In this document: positions 26,747 through 35,340 of the stretch, in pieces
How the letters are laid out: each line of letters starts with the position of its first letter
Position numbering within the stretch: position 1 is the first letter of the stretch
NCBI RefSeq assembly: GCF_014201115.1
Contig: NZ_JACHDO010000001.1
Location: 4,526,001-4,590,000 of the forward strand
Reading direction: 5' to 3'
DNA: 64,000 nt
Origin: Nocardiopsis metallicus
GTDB lineage: Bacteria > Actinomycetota > Actinomycetes > Streptosporangiales > Streptosporangiaceae
Notes under the pieces: model-generated
Told to the model about the DNA's origin: nothing
The model's input: only the letters and a program-made list of their open reading frames with translations
Databases searched by the model: none
Program-made: the position numbers and the translations under genes

Positions 26747-27715
26747 CTAGTCGAACAGGCTCGTGACCGAGCCGTCGGTGAAGACCTCGTTGATCGCGCG
26801 GGCGACCAGCGGGGCGATCGAGAGCTGCGTGAGCTTCTCGAAGGAGCGCTCCTCCGGCACCGGCAACGTGTTGGTGATGACCACCTCGGAGATCCGCGAG
26901 TTCTGCAGGCGCTCGGCCGCGGGGCCGGAGAGCACACCGTGCGTGGCGGCGACGATGACCTTCTTGGCGCCCTGCTCGAAGAGGGCCTCGGAGGCCTTCA
27001 CGATGGTGCCGCCGGTGTCGATCATGTCGTCGACCAGGACGCACACGCGGCCCTTGACCTCACCGACGACCTCGTGGACCTTCACCTGGTTGGCGACGTC
27101 CGGGTCACGGCGCTTGTGGATGATCGCCAGGGGCGCGCCCAGGCGGTCGGCCCAGCGGTCGGCGGTGCGCACGCGGCCGGCGTCCGGGGAGACCACCGTG
27201 ATCTCGGAGTGGTCGACCTGGCTGGCGACGTGGTCGGCCAGGATCGGCAACGCGAAGAGGTGGTCAACCGGGCCGTCGAAGAAGCCCTGGATCTGGTCGG
27301 TGTGCAGGTCCACCGCCATCATCCGGTCCGCGCCCGCGGTCCGGAACAGGTCGGTCACCAGGCGCGAGGAGATGGGCTCGCGACCCCGGTGCTTCTTGTC
27401 CTGGCGGGCGTAGCCCAGGATCGGTGTCACCACGGTGATCCGCTTGGCGGAGGCGCGCTTGAGCGCGTCCACCATGATCAACTGCTCCATGATGGACTCG
27501 TTGACCGGGTCGGCGTGGCTCTGGATGACGAACGCGTCACTGCCGCGCACCGACTCCAGGTACCGCATGAAGATCTCGCCGTTGGCGAAGGTGTCGAACC
27601 GGGTGGGGCACACCTCGATCCCCAGCTCCTTCGCGACCTCCTCGGCCAGTGCCGGGTGCGTACGCCCCGAGAACAGCATCAGTTGTTTCTGGCCGGTGGC
27701 CTTCATGCCGGTCAC
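26747..27715 (-). CDS. prs: ribose-phosphate pyrophosphokinase
   Basis: 322 residues; makes PRPP from ribose-5-phosphate and ATP for nucleotide, histidine and tryptophan synthesis. Conserved pieces include LFSGRTHPALAEEVA, the flexible loop YARQDKKHRGREPIS, and the PRPP-binding loop VLVDDMIDTGGTI. GTG at 27715 is favoured because GGGGGAG lies six bases upstream; other GTG codons at 27730 and 27736 overlap that site. It starts 17 bases after glmU, so the two are an operon. Confidence 0.96.
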   Translation of the reverse strand: MTGMKATGQKQLMLFSGRTHPALAEEVAKELGIEVCPTRFDTFANGEIFMRYLESVRGSDAFVIQSHADPVNESIMEQLIMVDALKRASAKRITVVTPILGYARQDKKHRGREPISSRLVTDLFRTAGADRMMAVDLHTDQIQGFFDGPVDHLFALPILADHVASQVDHSEITVVSPDAGRVRTADRWADRLGAPLAIIHKRRDPDVANQVKVHEVVGEVKGRVCVLVDDMIDTGGTIVKASEALFEQGAKKVIVAATHGVLSGPAAERLQNSRISEVVITNTLPVPEERSFEKLTQLSIAPLVARAINEVFTDGSVTSLFD

Positions 27716-27732
27716 GTGTTTCTCCCCCACAG

Positions 27733-29199
27733 TCACTGCTTTTTCGCGTCGTCGGCTCTGTGCCGCTCCGCCTGCTCCGCCGCTTCCGCGGACGGAGTTC
27801 CCGGACGCTTGCGCCGCGTCCAGCCCTCGACGTTACGCTGCCGGTTTCCCTCGGACACGGCGAGGGCCCCCGGCGGGACGTCGTCACGGACCACGGTCCC
27901 GGCCCCGGAGTAGGCGCCGTCACCGACCCGCACGGGAGCGACGATGGTGTTGTCGCTGCCGATGCGGACGTGGTCGCCGATGGTGCTCCGGGACTTGTTG
28001 ACCCCGTCGTAGTTGACGAACACCGAGGAGCAGCCGATGTTGCTGTCCACACCGATGTCCGCGTCCCCGACGTAGGTCAGGTGCGGGATCTTGGAGCCGG
28101 TTCCGACGTTCGAGTTCTTGACCTCGACGAAGGCTCCGGCCTTGGTCCGCTCGGCCAGGCGGGTGCCCGGCCGCAGGTAGGTGTAGGGGCCGACGGTGGC
28201 CCCGGGACCGATCTCGGCCCCGTCCGCGGTGGTCTCGCGGACCTTCGCGCCGTCACCGACGAGGGTGTCGCGCAGGTCGGCGCCGGGGCCGACCTGGGCG
28301 TCCTCGCCGATCTCGGTGGTGCCGTGGAGGCGGCTGTTGGGATGGAGCACGGTGTCGGCGCCGATGCTGACCTGGGCGTCCACCCAGGTCGTCGCGGGGT
28401 CGACGATGGTGACACCGGAGAGCATGTGCTCGGTGAGCAGGCGGTCGTTGAGGATCCGCCGGGCCTCGGAGAGCTGGACGCGGTTGTTGACGCCCTGGAC
28501 CTCGTTCCAGTCCTCGGCGATCCAGGCGTCCACCCGGTGCCCGTCGCCGCGCAGCAGCGCGACGGCGTCGGTGATGTACTCCTCACCCTTGGCGTTGTCC
28601 GTGGACAGGCGCTGGACGACCTGGCTCAGGAGGGCGCCGTCGAAGGCGTACATGCCGGAGTTGATCTCGTCGACGCGGTGCTGCTCGGGCGTGGCGTCGG
28701 CGTGTTCGACGATCTCGGTGAAGCTGCCGTGGGCGTCGCGGACGATGCGCCCGTAGCCGTGGGGGTCGGGCACGCGGGCGGACAGCACGGTGACCGCGTT
28801 GCCCTCCTTCTCGTGCGCCGCGACCAGCGCGGCGAGGGTTGTGCCGCGCAGGAGGGGGGTGTCGCCGCAGGTGAGGACGACGGTGCCGGACAGCTCGATG
28901 CCCTTGGCGGCGAGGTCCTCGACCGCCATGCGCACGGCGTGGCCGGTGCCGTTCTGTTCTTCCTGCACCGCGGTGACCGCCTCGGGGGCGACGTCTTCCA
29001 GGTGGGATCGCACCTGGTCACGGGCGTGGCCGACGACCACGACCGTGTTCTGGGGGTCGAGTTCTCGGGATGCGTAGAGCACGTGGCCGAGCATGCTGCG
29101 ACCGTTGAGTTCGTGGAGCACCTTGGGAAGTTTGGACTTCATACGGGTGCCTTCACCCGCCGCGAGGATGATCGCGGCAGCCGGACGGTTCACGCTCAC
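27733..29199 (-). CDS. glmU: bifunctional GlcNAc-1-P uridyltransferase / GlcN-1-P acetyltransferase
   Basis: 488 residues; makes UDP-GlcNAc for peptidoglycan and surface glycans. The N-terminal pyrophosphorylase has LAAGEGTRMKSKLPK (about 13-27). The C-terminal half is a left-handed beta-helix with hexapeptide repeats (IGEDAQVGPGADL..; VGDGAYSGAGTVV), typical of the acetyltransferase. GTG at 29199 has GAGGGG nine bases upstream. A long Lys/Arg/Glu-rich tail follows the beta-helix. Confidence 0.96.
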   Translation of the reverse strand: MSVNRPAAAIILAAGEGTRMKSKLPKVLHELNGRSMLGHVLYASRELDPQNTVVVVGHARDQVRSHLEDVAPEAVTAVQEEQNGTGHAVRMAVEDLAAKGIELSGTVVLTCGDTPLLRGTTLAALVAAHEKEGNAVTVLSARVPDPHGYGRIVRDAHGSFTEIVEHADATPEQHRVDEINSGMYAFDGALLSQVVQRLSTDNAKGEEYITDAVALLRGDGHRVDAWIAEDWNEVQGVNNRVQLSEARRILNDRLLTEHMLSGVTIVDPATTWVDAQVSIGADTVLHPNSRLHGTTEIGEDAQVGPGADLRDTLVGDGAKVRETTADGAEIGPGATVGPYTYLRPGTRLAERTKAGAFVEVKNSNVGTGSKIPHLTYVGDADIGVDSNIGCSSVFVNYDGVNKSRSTIGDHVRIGSDNTIVAPVRVGDGAYSGAGTVVRDDVPPGALAVSEGNRQRNVEGWTRRKRPGTPSAEAAEQAERHRADDAKKQ

Positions 29200-29428
29200 T
29201 GGAGGAGACCCCTCGAGATAGCTGGCATATGAACGTCGGCTCACCCTGCGGCGGCGCGACCCGCATGCCGCGCGGGCGGCCGTCGGATGACCAGCGGCCG
29301 ACATGGGAAGGATACATGCGCGTCACGGGCAACCATCAGCCACGTGACCTGCGCTACACCTGCGCTGCACCCGCGCGACGCGGGCGCGCCCGCGAACCCC
29401 GCGAAGGGGTGGGCGGTGGAAAGGACTG

Positions 29429-29500
29429 CTCCCGGACCAGGGCTCGAACCTGGACGATGGGGACCAAAACCCCACATGCTGCCGATTACATCATCCGGGA
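29429..29500 (-). tRNA. tRNA-Gln(TTG)
   Basis: Reads on the minus strand as a full cloverleaf: acceptor arms TCCCGGA/TCCGGGA, an anticodon stem TGGGG/CCCCA around the loop TTTTGGT (anticodon TTG, codon CAA), and a T arm with GGTTCGAGCCC. No CCA is encoded (CAG follows the discriminator). No integrase or att-like repeat is seen next to it. Confidence 0.92.
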
Positions 29501-29565
29501 ACGACTCGGACGGCTTCGCCCGAACGATCGACACCAACATAGCGCCTTCAACCGGGGGCTTGCCA

Positions 29566-29585
29566 AACCTACGAGGTCGTAGGTT
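29566..29585. promoter_or_regulatory. palindromic operator upstream of the desaturase gene
   Basis: AACCTACGA-GG-TCGTAGGTT is a perfect 9-bp inverted repeat. A further half-site TACGTAGG lies at 29591-29598. It sits about 105 bases before the desaturase start and is a likely site for the TetR regulator encoded downstream. Confidence 0.6.
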
Positions 29586-29689
29586 ACGGTTACGTAGGAA
29601 TAGGTTGGGCCGTCTCGACGGGTGCCCTGGCACCGGTGACGCCGTCCTGACCGGTGACGACGTTCTCCGTGACGAGGTGTGCAAGACCC

Positions 29690-30676
29690 ATGACAGCTGC
29701 CCCTGAGGTGCCGACCGAAGGCATCGTCAAAGCCGCAGAGACCACCGCCGCGCCCAAGCGCGAGGTGATCCCCGAGTACGAGCCCGAGCTGAGGGGCAAG
29801 GCCGAGCGCTACACCGTCTTCGCGTTCGTGTTCATCCCGCTGATCGCGCTGCTCGCCTCGGTGCCCTTCTTCTGGGGCTGGGGCCTGTCGCTGGTCGACA
29901 TCGCCATCGCGACGGTCTTCTACGCGATCAGCGGCCTGGGCATCACCGTCGGCTTCCACCGCCACTTCACCCACGGCTCCTTCAAGGCCAAGCGCCCGCT
30001 GCGGATCGCGCTGGCGATCGCCGGCTCCATGGCCATCGAGGGCAGCGTCATCAAGTGGGTGGCCGACCACCGCCGCCACCACAAGTACGCGGACGCCGAG
30101 GGCGACCCGCACTCGCCGTGGCGCTTCGGCGACGACTGGAAGTCCGTGGCCAAGGGCATGTACTACGCGCACATGGCGTGGATGTACCTGGACGAGAAGA
30201 AGACCTCCCCGCGCCGCTTCACCCCGGACCTGCTCAAGGACAAGGACGTCGTCCTCGTCGACAGGCTGTTCCTGCCGATCGTGATGTTCTCGCTGTTCGC
30301 CCCCGCCGCCATCGGCGGTCTGATCACCATGTCCTGGTGGGGCGCGGTCACCGCGTTCTTCTGGGCGAGCCTGGTCCGCGTGGCGCTGCTGCACCACGTC
30401 ACCTGGTCGATCAACTCCATCTGCCACACCATCGGCGAGGAGAACTTCGAGGTGCGCGACCGCTCCCGCAACGTGTGGTGGCTGGCCATCCCGTCCTTCG
30501 GTGAGTCCTGGCACAACCTGCACCACGCCGACCCGACCTGCGCCCGCCACGGCGTGCTCAAGGGCCAGATCGACATCTCCGCCCGACTCATCTGGATCTT
30601 CGAGAAGTTCGGCTGGGCCACCAAGGTCCGCTGGCCCAACAACGAACGACTCGCCGCCAAGCGGGTCAAGGTCTAG
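29690..30676 (+). CDS. acyl-CoA/acyl-lipid desaturase
   Basis: 328 residues with four membrane helices and the three histidine boxes of di-iron membrane desaturases: HRHFTH (90-95), HRRHH (127-131) and HNLHH (275-279). It should introduce a delta-9-type double bond and adjust membrane fluidity. ATG at 29690 has GAGGTG about ten bases upstream. A TetR gene follows after 14 bases and is presumably co-transcribed. The electron donor is not encoded nearby. Confidence 0.9.
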   Translation: MTAAPEVPTEGIVKAAETTAAPKREVIPEYEPELRGKAERYTVFAFVFIPLIALLASVPFFWGWGLSLVDIAIATVFYAISGLGITVGFHRHFTHGSFKAKRPLRIALAIAGSMAIEGSVIKWVADHRRHHKYADAEGDPHSPWRFGDDWKSVAKGMYYAHMAWMYLDEKKTSPRRFTPDLLKDKDVVLVDRLFLPIVMFSLFAPAAIGGLITMSWWGAVTAFFWASLVRVALLHHVTWSINSICHTIGEENFEVRDRSRNVWWLAIPSFGESWHNLHHADPTCARHGVLKGQIDISARLIWIFEKFGWATKVRWPNNERLAAKRVKV

Positions 30677-30690
30677 GATCAGTAACCATC

Positions 30691-31347
30691 ATGGGAGCAG
30701 CCGACAGCGAGCAGAGGACCCGCGTGCGCCGCAAGCGCATGACGGGCAAGGAGCGTCGGCAACAGCTGTTGGAGATCGGCCGGGAGCTGTTCGCCGAACG
30801 AGGGTTCGACGCGACCTCCGTTGAGGAGATCGCCGCACGGGCCGGGGTGTCCAAGCCCGTGGTCTACGAACACTTCGGCGGGAAGGAGGGCATCTACGCC
30901 GTCGTCGTGGACCGGGAGATGCGCACTCTCCTGGACATGATGGGCGAGGCCCTCACCGCCGACCACGCCCGAAGCAAGATCGAGAAGGCAGCTCTGGCCC
31001 TGCTGCGCTACGTCGAGGAGGACAGCGTCGGGTTCCGGGTACTCACCCGCGACTCGCACGTGGCGTCCGGAACCGGCAGCTTCGCGAGTCTGATCAACGA
31101 CATCGCCAGCCAGGTCGAGCACATCATGGCCGACGAGTTCGCCGAACGGGGTTACGACCCGGGACTCGCCCCCATGTACGCGCAGGCCCTGGTGGGCATG
31201 TGGGCGCTGACCGGCCAGTGGTGGCTGGAGGTCCGCAAGCCCAAGCGCGAGGTGGTCGCGGCCCACCTGGTCAACCTGGCCTGGAACGGGCTCTCGGCCC
31301 TGGAAGCGAAACCGAGGCTGGACACGCGCAAGCGGCGTTCCGGCTGA
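30691..31347 (+). CDS. TetR family regulator, co-transcribed with the desaturase
   Basis: 218 residues; an arginine-rich N-terminus precedes the HTH (DATSVEEIAARAGVSKPVVY EHFGGKEGIYAVV), and a long helical effector domain follows. The tight spacing after the desaturase gene suggests control of fatty acid composition, comparable with TetR proteins that sense acyl-CoA. The palindrome upstream of the desaturase is its probable site. The ligand cannot be told from sequence. Confidence 0.85.
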   Translation: MGAADSEQRTRVRRKRMTGKERRQQLLEIGRELFAERGFDATSVEEIAARAGVSKPVVYEHFGGKEGIYAVVVDREMRTLLDMMGEALTADHARSKIEKAALALLRYVEEDSVGFRVLTRDSHVASGTGSFASLINDIASQVEHIMADEFAERGYDPGLAPMYAQALVGMWALTGQWWLEVRKPKREVVAAHLVNLAWNGLSALEAKPRLDTRKRRSG

Positions 31348-31415
31348 CTTCGCCCCTGCGGGGGTGCCACGTGTGGCACTGCCCACAGGAGGGGATGTCG
31401 TCCCTGATCATTGGT

Positions 31416-31444
31416 GGGGCGGGTATGCGTCGCATACCCGCCCC
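31416..31444. promoter_or_regulatory. 29-bp perfect palindrome between TetR and MarR genes
   Basis: GGGGCGGGTATGCG-T-CGCATACCCGCCCC: 14-bp arms around one base. As RNA it could fold into a terminator for the TetR gene, but the near-zero spacer suits a dimer-binding operator. A second palindrome, GTGCCAC-GT-GTGGCAC, lies at 31364-31379. Confidence 0.5.
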
Positions 31445-31448
31445 ACTA

Positions 31449-31462
31449 TCTTGATGTCAAGA
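31449..31462 (+). promoter_or_regulatory. MarR-type operator
   Basis: TCTTGA-TG-TCAAGA, fifteen bases before the MarR start, resembles the short TTGA/TCAA palindromes many MarR proteins bind. Autoregulation is inferred. Confidence 0.5.
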
Positions 31463-31476
31463 GATATGGTGGTGCC

Positions 31477-31986
31477 ATGCGCGATGAGGTGGATGGGCTG
31501 ATCGAGGCGTGGCGATCCGAGCGGCCGGACGTTGACGTGACACCCCTTGAGGTGTTCAGCCGGGTGTCCCGGCTCTCCCGCCACCTGGACCGTGCCCGCC
31601 GCACCGTCTTCACCGAGCACGCGCTGGAACCCTGGGAGTTCGACGTCCTGGCCGAGCTGCGCCGGTCCGGGCCGCCCTACGAGCTGAGCCCCGGGCGCCT
31701 GCTGCGCGCCACCCTGGTCACCTCCGGGACCATGACCAACCGGGTGGACCGACTGGCCGCCGCCGAACTCGTACGCCGCCGCCCCGACCCCGCCGACAAG
31801 CGCGGCGTCCTGGTCCGGCTCACCGACAAGGGGGCCGAGCGCATCGACGCCGCCCTGGCCTCGCTGCTGAGCTACGAGGAGACCCTCCTGGCCCCGATGC
31901 CGGCCGCCGAGCGCGAGCAGCTGGCATCGTTACTGAGATGCCTCCTGGCCCCCCTCGACAAGGCCCCCTCGGGTCCGCAAGGGTAG
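31477..31986 (+). CDS. MarR family regulator
   Basis: 169 residues with the MarR winged-helix: LSPGRLLRATLVTSGTMTNR as recognition region and DKRGVLVRLTDKG as wing (about residues 85-125). The ATG at 31477 places the start just downstream of two palindromes. It is followed after 84 bases by a lipoprotein gene on the same strand. The target is unknown. Confidence 0.87.
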   Translation: MRDEVDGLIEAWRSERPDVDVTPLEVFSRVSRLSRHLDRARRTVFTEHALEPWEFDVLAELRRSGPPYELSPGRLLRATLVTSGTMTNRVDRLAAAELVRRRPDPADKRGVLVRLTDKGAERIDAALASLLSYEETLLAPMPAAEREQLASLLRCLLAPLDKAPSGPQG

Positions 31987-32070
31987 TTACCCGGCGGTAT
32001 CCGTCTGCTCACCGGGACCCGCCAACTGGGCGCGATTCATTTCCAGTACGGGTCTTGGTTGGAGAGCACT

Positions 32071-33051
32071 TTGAGAATCCGGTGGATGGCCGCGGTCGCC
32101 GCGGCCGTGGTGGTCGCGGGCTGCTCCGGAGGCGGCGACGCGGAACCGACCACGACGCAGAGCTTCTACCTGTCCCTGGGCGACTCCCTGACGGTGGGCG
32201 TACAGCCCGACGAGGACGGCCGGGCGCAGGAGACCGCCGAGGGCTACACGGACGTCCTGTACCGCGAGCTGAAGGACGCCGACTCCACGCTCCAGCACGA
32301 GCGCATGGGCTGCGGCGGCGAGGACACCACGACCTTCATCGAGGGCGGTATCGCGGGCTGCGACACCCGCTACGAGGCGGGGTCCCAGCTCGAACAGGCC
32401 GAGGAGTTCCTCCGGGAGCACGGGGACCGGGTCGACCTGGTCACCCTCACCATCGGCGGCAACAACTTCACCAACTGCGTGGACGGCACCGGCGGGCAGG
32501 ACGAACTCAGCGTCGAGGACATCGGCGTGAACGAGGAGTGCGTGGCGGACGGCCTGGAGCGGCTGGAGACCGAGGTCCCGCTGATCGCCGAACGGCTGAC
32601 CGAGGCCGCGGGCCCGGACACCCAGATCATCGCGATGACCTACTACAACCCGTTCCTGGCGCTGGCCCTGCTGGAGGAGCCTGAGGCCGAGGCAACGGAG
32701 GACGAGGACGGGGAAGCGGGGGACGGGGAAGCGGAGGACGGCGCGGAGGCCGTGCCCTCCGAGGACGCCGACGAGGGCCTGGCCGCCCGGACCGTGGAGA
32801 TCCTGGGCGAGGTCAACGAGTCGCTGACCGCCTCCTACCGGGCCGCCGGGATCGACGTGGCCGACGTGGACACCGTCTTCGAGGGCGCCAACACCGAGGT
32901 GCCCGCCGGCAGCGACACCGGGATGCCGGTCAACCTCCAGCGGATCTGCGACCTCACGTGGATGTGCAACGTGGCGCGGGGCCCGGACATCCACACCAAC
33001 CTGGCCGGGGCCCAGGCCATCGCCGAGGTCTTCTCGGGAGAGCTCCGCTAG
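32071..33051 (+). CDS. SGNH/GDSL-type hydrolase lipoprotein
   Basis: 326 residues with a lipobox (VVAGC, Cys18) and the SGNH blocks: GDSLTVG (catalytic S39), a conserved glycine after the first third, GGNN, and DIHTN near the C-terminus (Asp/His). A Glu/Asp-rich insertion (about residues 205-240) is unusual and probably a flexible surface loop. TTG at 32071 is chosen because GGAGAG lies four bases upstream; a TTG four codons earlier would overlap it. It is likely an outer-face esterase or lipase. Confidence 0.8.
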   Translation: MRIRWMAAVAAAVVVAGCSGGGDAEPTTTQSFYLSLGDSLTVGVQPDEDGRAQETAEGYTDVLYRELKDADSTLQHERMGCGGEDTTTFIEGGIAGCDTRYEAGSQLEQAEEFLREHGDRVDLVTLTIGGNNFTNCVDGTGGQDELSVEDIGVNEECVADGLERLETEVPLIAERLTEAAGPDTQIIAMTYYNPFLALALLEEPEAEATEDEDGEAGDGEAEDGAEAVPSEDADEGLAARTVEILGEVNESLTASYRAAGIDVADVDTVFEGANTEVPAGSDTGMPVNLQRICDLTWMCNVARGPDIHTNLAGAQAIAEVFSGELR

Positions 33052-33071
33052 AGCTGCGCGCCTGTTTCCTA

Positions 33072-33102
33072 CGGGTCCCGGCCGGTGAACGGCCGGGACC
33101 CG
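33072..33102 (+). terminator. terminator of the SGNH hydrolase gene
   Basis: CGGGTCCCGGCC and GGCCGGGACCCG form a perfect 12-bp stem with a 7-base loop, 20 bases past the stop. Confidence 0.75.
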
Positions 33103-33181
33103 CCCTATCGGGGCCCGGAGCCCGGTCCGCTCCCCCAGCGGCTCGGGGCGGGCACGGAGGCACAGCACCCGAAACCCCCAC

Positions 33182-33253
33182 CTCCCGCGTGATCTTGCTA
33201 CCAGGAGCGAAATCGGCGCCGAAGTTGCCCCTGGTAGCAAGATCACGCGGGAG
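33182..33253. repeat. 24-bp perfect inverted repeat with nested palindrome
   Basis: The arms 33182-33205 and 33230-33253 are exact inverted copies (CTCCCGCGTGATCTTGC... at the outer end). The 24-base centre contains TCGGCGCCGA, a 10-bp palindrome. It lies in the 352-base space between convergent genes, beyond a separate terminator for the left-hand gene. The rest of that space holds nothing I recognise. Confidence 0.7.
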
Positions 33254-33403
33254 AGAGGGCCGAAACAGGCACCCGACCACCGCCATCCGCCGTCGTAGCG
33301 AAGCGGGCCGATGTGGATCAGCGTCCAGCGGAGCTTCGCCCTGCCTGCGCGGAAGTCAGAGTGGCGGCCGGTCGCGTCGAGGGAGGCCGCCCCGGGGTGG
33401 CGA

Positions 33404-33979
33404 TCACTCGGCCGTGCTGGGTTTCCCGCGCCGGTTGGCGTTGAAGCGCGCCTTCTTCTGGCGATTGCCGCAGGTGTTCATGTCACACCATTTGCGGGTG
33501 CGGCTCTGGCTGGTGTCGAAGAAGGCGGCCCGGCAGGTCGGTGACGCGCACAGGGCCAGCCTTCCGTCTCGTTCGCCCGCGATGACGCTGACCGCGTCGG
33601 CGGCGATCACGCTGAGGGCGTCCTCCACCGAGGAGTCCGAGCTGAGCTGCCATCGCCGCCTGCCCTCAGGCGTCAGGACGGCCGAGGCCCGGCCCCGCGC
33701 GCTGCGGTCGTTGATGACCCGGACAGCGGACGCGGGGAGGGCGTCCTGGGTCGCGGCCGCTGTCGCGGCGGCGTGAATCGACTCCCGCAGCTCCCGTGCC
33801 AGGTCGAGCTGGGCGGGAGTGCAGGACGCCACGGCTAGGCCGTTCACCGCCAGCCAGTCGACGAGTCGTTGCGGCGTGGGGATGCGCTCCACGGCGTTGC
33901 CCTGACGCTCCGTCAGGGTCGCCGTGAAGCTGGTCGCCAGCACGCTGCCGAGGCGGAAGTCAGGGAAGCCGGAACGCAT
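33404..33979 (-). CDS. CGNR zinc-finger (ABATE domain) regulator
   Basis: 191 residues: an ABATE-type N-terminal domain (VDWLAVNGLA.., LARELRESIHAA) and a C-terminal CGNR zinc finger with C-N4-C (CASPTC) and C-N4-C (CDMNTCGNR). These proteins are thought to be stress-type transcription factors. It is divergent from an epoxide hydrolase gene with repeats between them, so it may control that gene. Confidence 0.85.
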   Translation of the reverse strand: MRSGFPDFRLGSVLATSFTATLTERQGNAVERIPTPQRLVDWLAVNGLAVASCTPAQLDLARELRESIHAAATAAATQDALPASAVRVINDRSARGRASAVLTPEGRRRWQLSSDSSVEDALSVIAADAVSVIAGERDGRLALCASPTCRAAFFDTSQSRTRKWCDMNTCGNRQKKARFNANRRGKPSTAE

Positions 33980-33987
33980 GGAACCAC

Positions 33988-34041
33988 CTTAGCCGGTTGT
34001 CTCCCGGGAGAAGGCCGTGTTAGAACCGTCTTAGCCGGTTC
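33988..34041. promoter_or_regulatory. repeat pair between CGNR and epoxide hydrolase genes
   Basis: CTTAGCCGGTT occurs at 33988-33998 and again at 34030-34040, 42 bases apart (four helix turns). The second copy also forms GAACCG-N7-CGGTTC (34023-34041). Likely binding sites for a shared regulator. Confidence 0.45.
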
Positions 34042-34061
34042 CTTGATGGCCAGGAGGTCTC

Positions 34062-35234
34062 ATGTCCCGCCCGAACAACGACGTGCACGCGTTCGAAGCC
34101 CACACCAGCGACGCCGACCTGGACGACCTGCGCGCACGACTGGCCGCGGCGCGACTGCCGGAGGCCGAGACGGTCCATCGCGCAGCGCCCGGTCCGAAGC
34201 GGTGGGATCAGGGCGTGCCTCTGGCCGACCTCGTCGATCTCGTGGACTACTGGCGCACTGAGTACGACTGGCGGTCGTTCGAGGAGCGCCTCAACCGGAT
34301 CGGCCAGTTCCGCACGACCATTGACGGTGTGGGCATCCACTTCCTGCACCGCCGGTCCCGGCGCGCGGACGCCACTCCGCTGGTCATGACGCACGGCTGG
34401 CCGGGCAGCATCGCCGAGTTCATCGACGTGGTGGACGAGCTGGCGGATCCGGAGGACGGGGACGCACCGGCGTTCCACGTCGTCGTCCCGTCACTGCCGG
34501 GCTTCGGTTACAGCGACAAGCCGACCGTCACCGGCTGGGGCACCGAAAGGATCGCGGCTGCCTGGGTGGAACTGATGGGGAGGCTCGGGTACCGCAGGTT
34601 TGTGGCGCACGGCGGCGACTGGGGAGGCGTGGTCACCACGATCCTCGGCGGCAGGTTCCCGGAGCACGTGCTCGGCATTCACACGACGTTGGCGCAGGCA
34701 CCTCCCGGATTGACGACGGACGGGCTGACGGAGGCCGAGCGCAGGTGGGCGGAGGAGACCCGCGATTTCTGGCGCGACCGCGGGGCGTACGCGAAACAGC
34801 AGGCGACCCGGCCGCAGACCATCGGCTACTCACTCGTCGACTCACCGGTCGGGCTTCTCGCCTGGATCCTGGACAAGTTCGCCGAGTGGACGGACACCGA
34901 GGACAGCCCGTTCGAGACGGTCTCCAGAGACAGGGTTCTCGACAACGTCACCCTGTACTGGCTGACGCGGACCGGTGCGTCGTCGGCCCGCATCTACTAC
35001 GAGAGCCACCACTCACTCGACCCCGAACTCCGGGTCGACGTGCCGTCAGCGATCACTACCTATCCCCGCGACATCGAGAAGTACCCGCGCCCCTGGGCAC
35101 AGGAGCGGTTCCGGCAGATCGTCCGCTGGAGGACGCCGGAACGAGGGGGACACTTCCCGTCACTGGAGGTTCCCGAGTTCTTCGTCAGGGATCTGAGGGA
35201 GGGCCTCGCCGCGGTCCTCGCCGTGCATAGGTGA
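34062..35234 (+). CDS. epoxide hydrolase (EHN family, alpha/beta-hydrolase)
   Basis: 390 residues: an N-terminal EHN domain (about 8-115) and an alpha/beta-hydrolase core with HGWPGS (111-116), nucleophile D186 in GGDWGG, the GYSDKP loop and a catalytic His in GGHFPSLE near the C-terminus. It opens epoxides to diols. AGGAGG stands eight bases before the ATG. No signal peptide. Control by the divergent CGNR protein is plausible. The 106 bases after the gene hold no further feature. Confidence 0.9.
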   Translation: MSRPNNDVHAFEAHTSDADLDDLRARLAAARLPEAETVHRAAPGPKRWDQGVPLADLVDLVDYWRTEYDWRSFEERLNRIGQFRTTIDGVGIHFLHRRSRRADATPLVMTHGWPGSIAEFIDVVDELADPEDGDAPAFHVVVPSLPGFGYSDKPTVTGWGTERIAAAWVELMGRLGYRRFVAHGGDWGGVVTTILGGRFPEHVLGIHTTLAQAPPGLTTDGLTEAERRWAEETRDFWRDRGAYAKQQATRPQTIGYSLVDSPVGLLAWILDKFAEWTDTEDSPFETVSRDRVLDNVTLYWLTRTGASSARIYYESHHSLDPELRVDVPSAITTYPRDIEKYPRPWAQERFRQIVRWRTPERGGHFPSLEVPEFFVRDLREGLAAVLAVHR

Positions 35235-35340
35235 ACGGGCCGGACGCGGGAACTTCCCTCCCGGAACGCCTCACGGCCGAGGCCTCGCGGGTAGGCGCGG
35301 ACGCTGGGCGGGCCGCTGCTTCTGGTGGCCCCGGCACCGG

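Noticed and set aside
29429..29500. tRNA-Gln as an integration site for a genomic island
   Set aside because: No integrase, no 3'-end duplication and only housekeeping genes on both sides.
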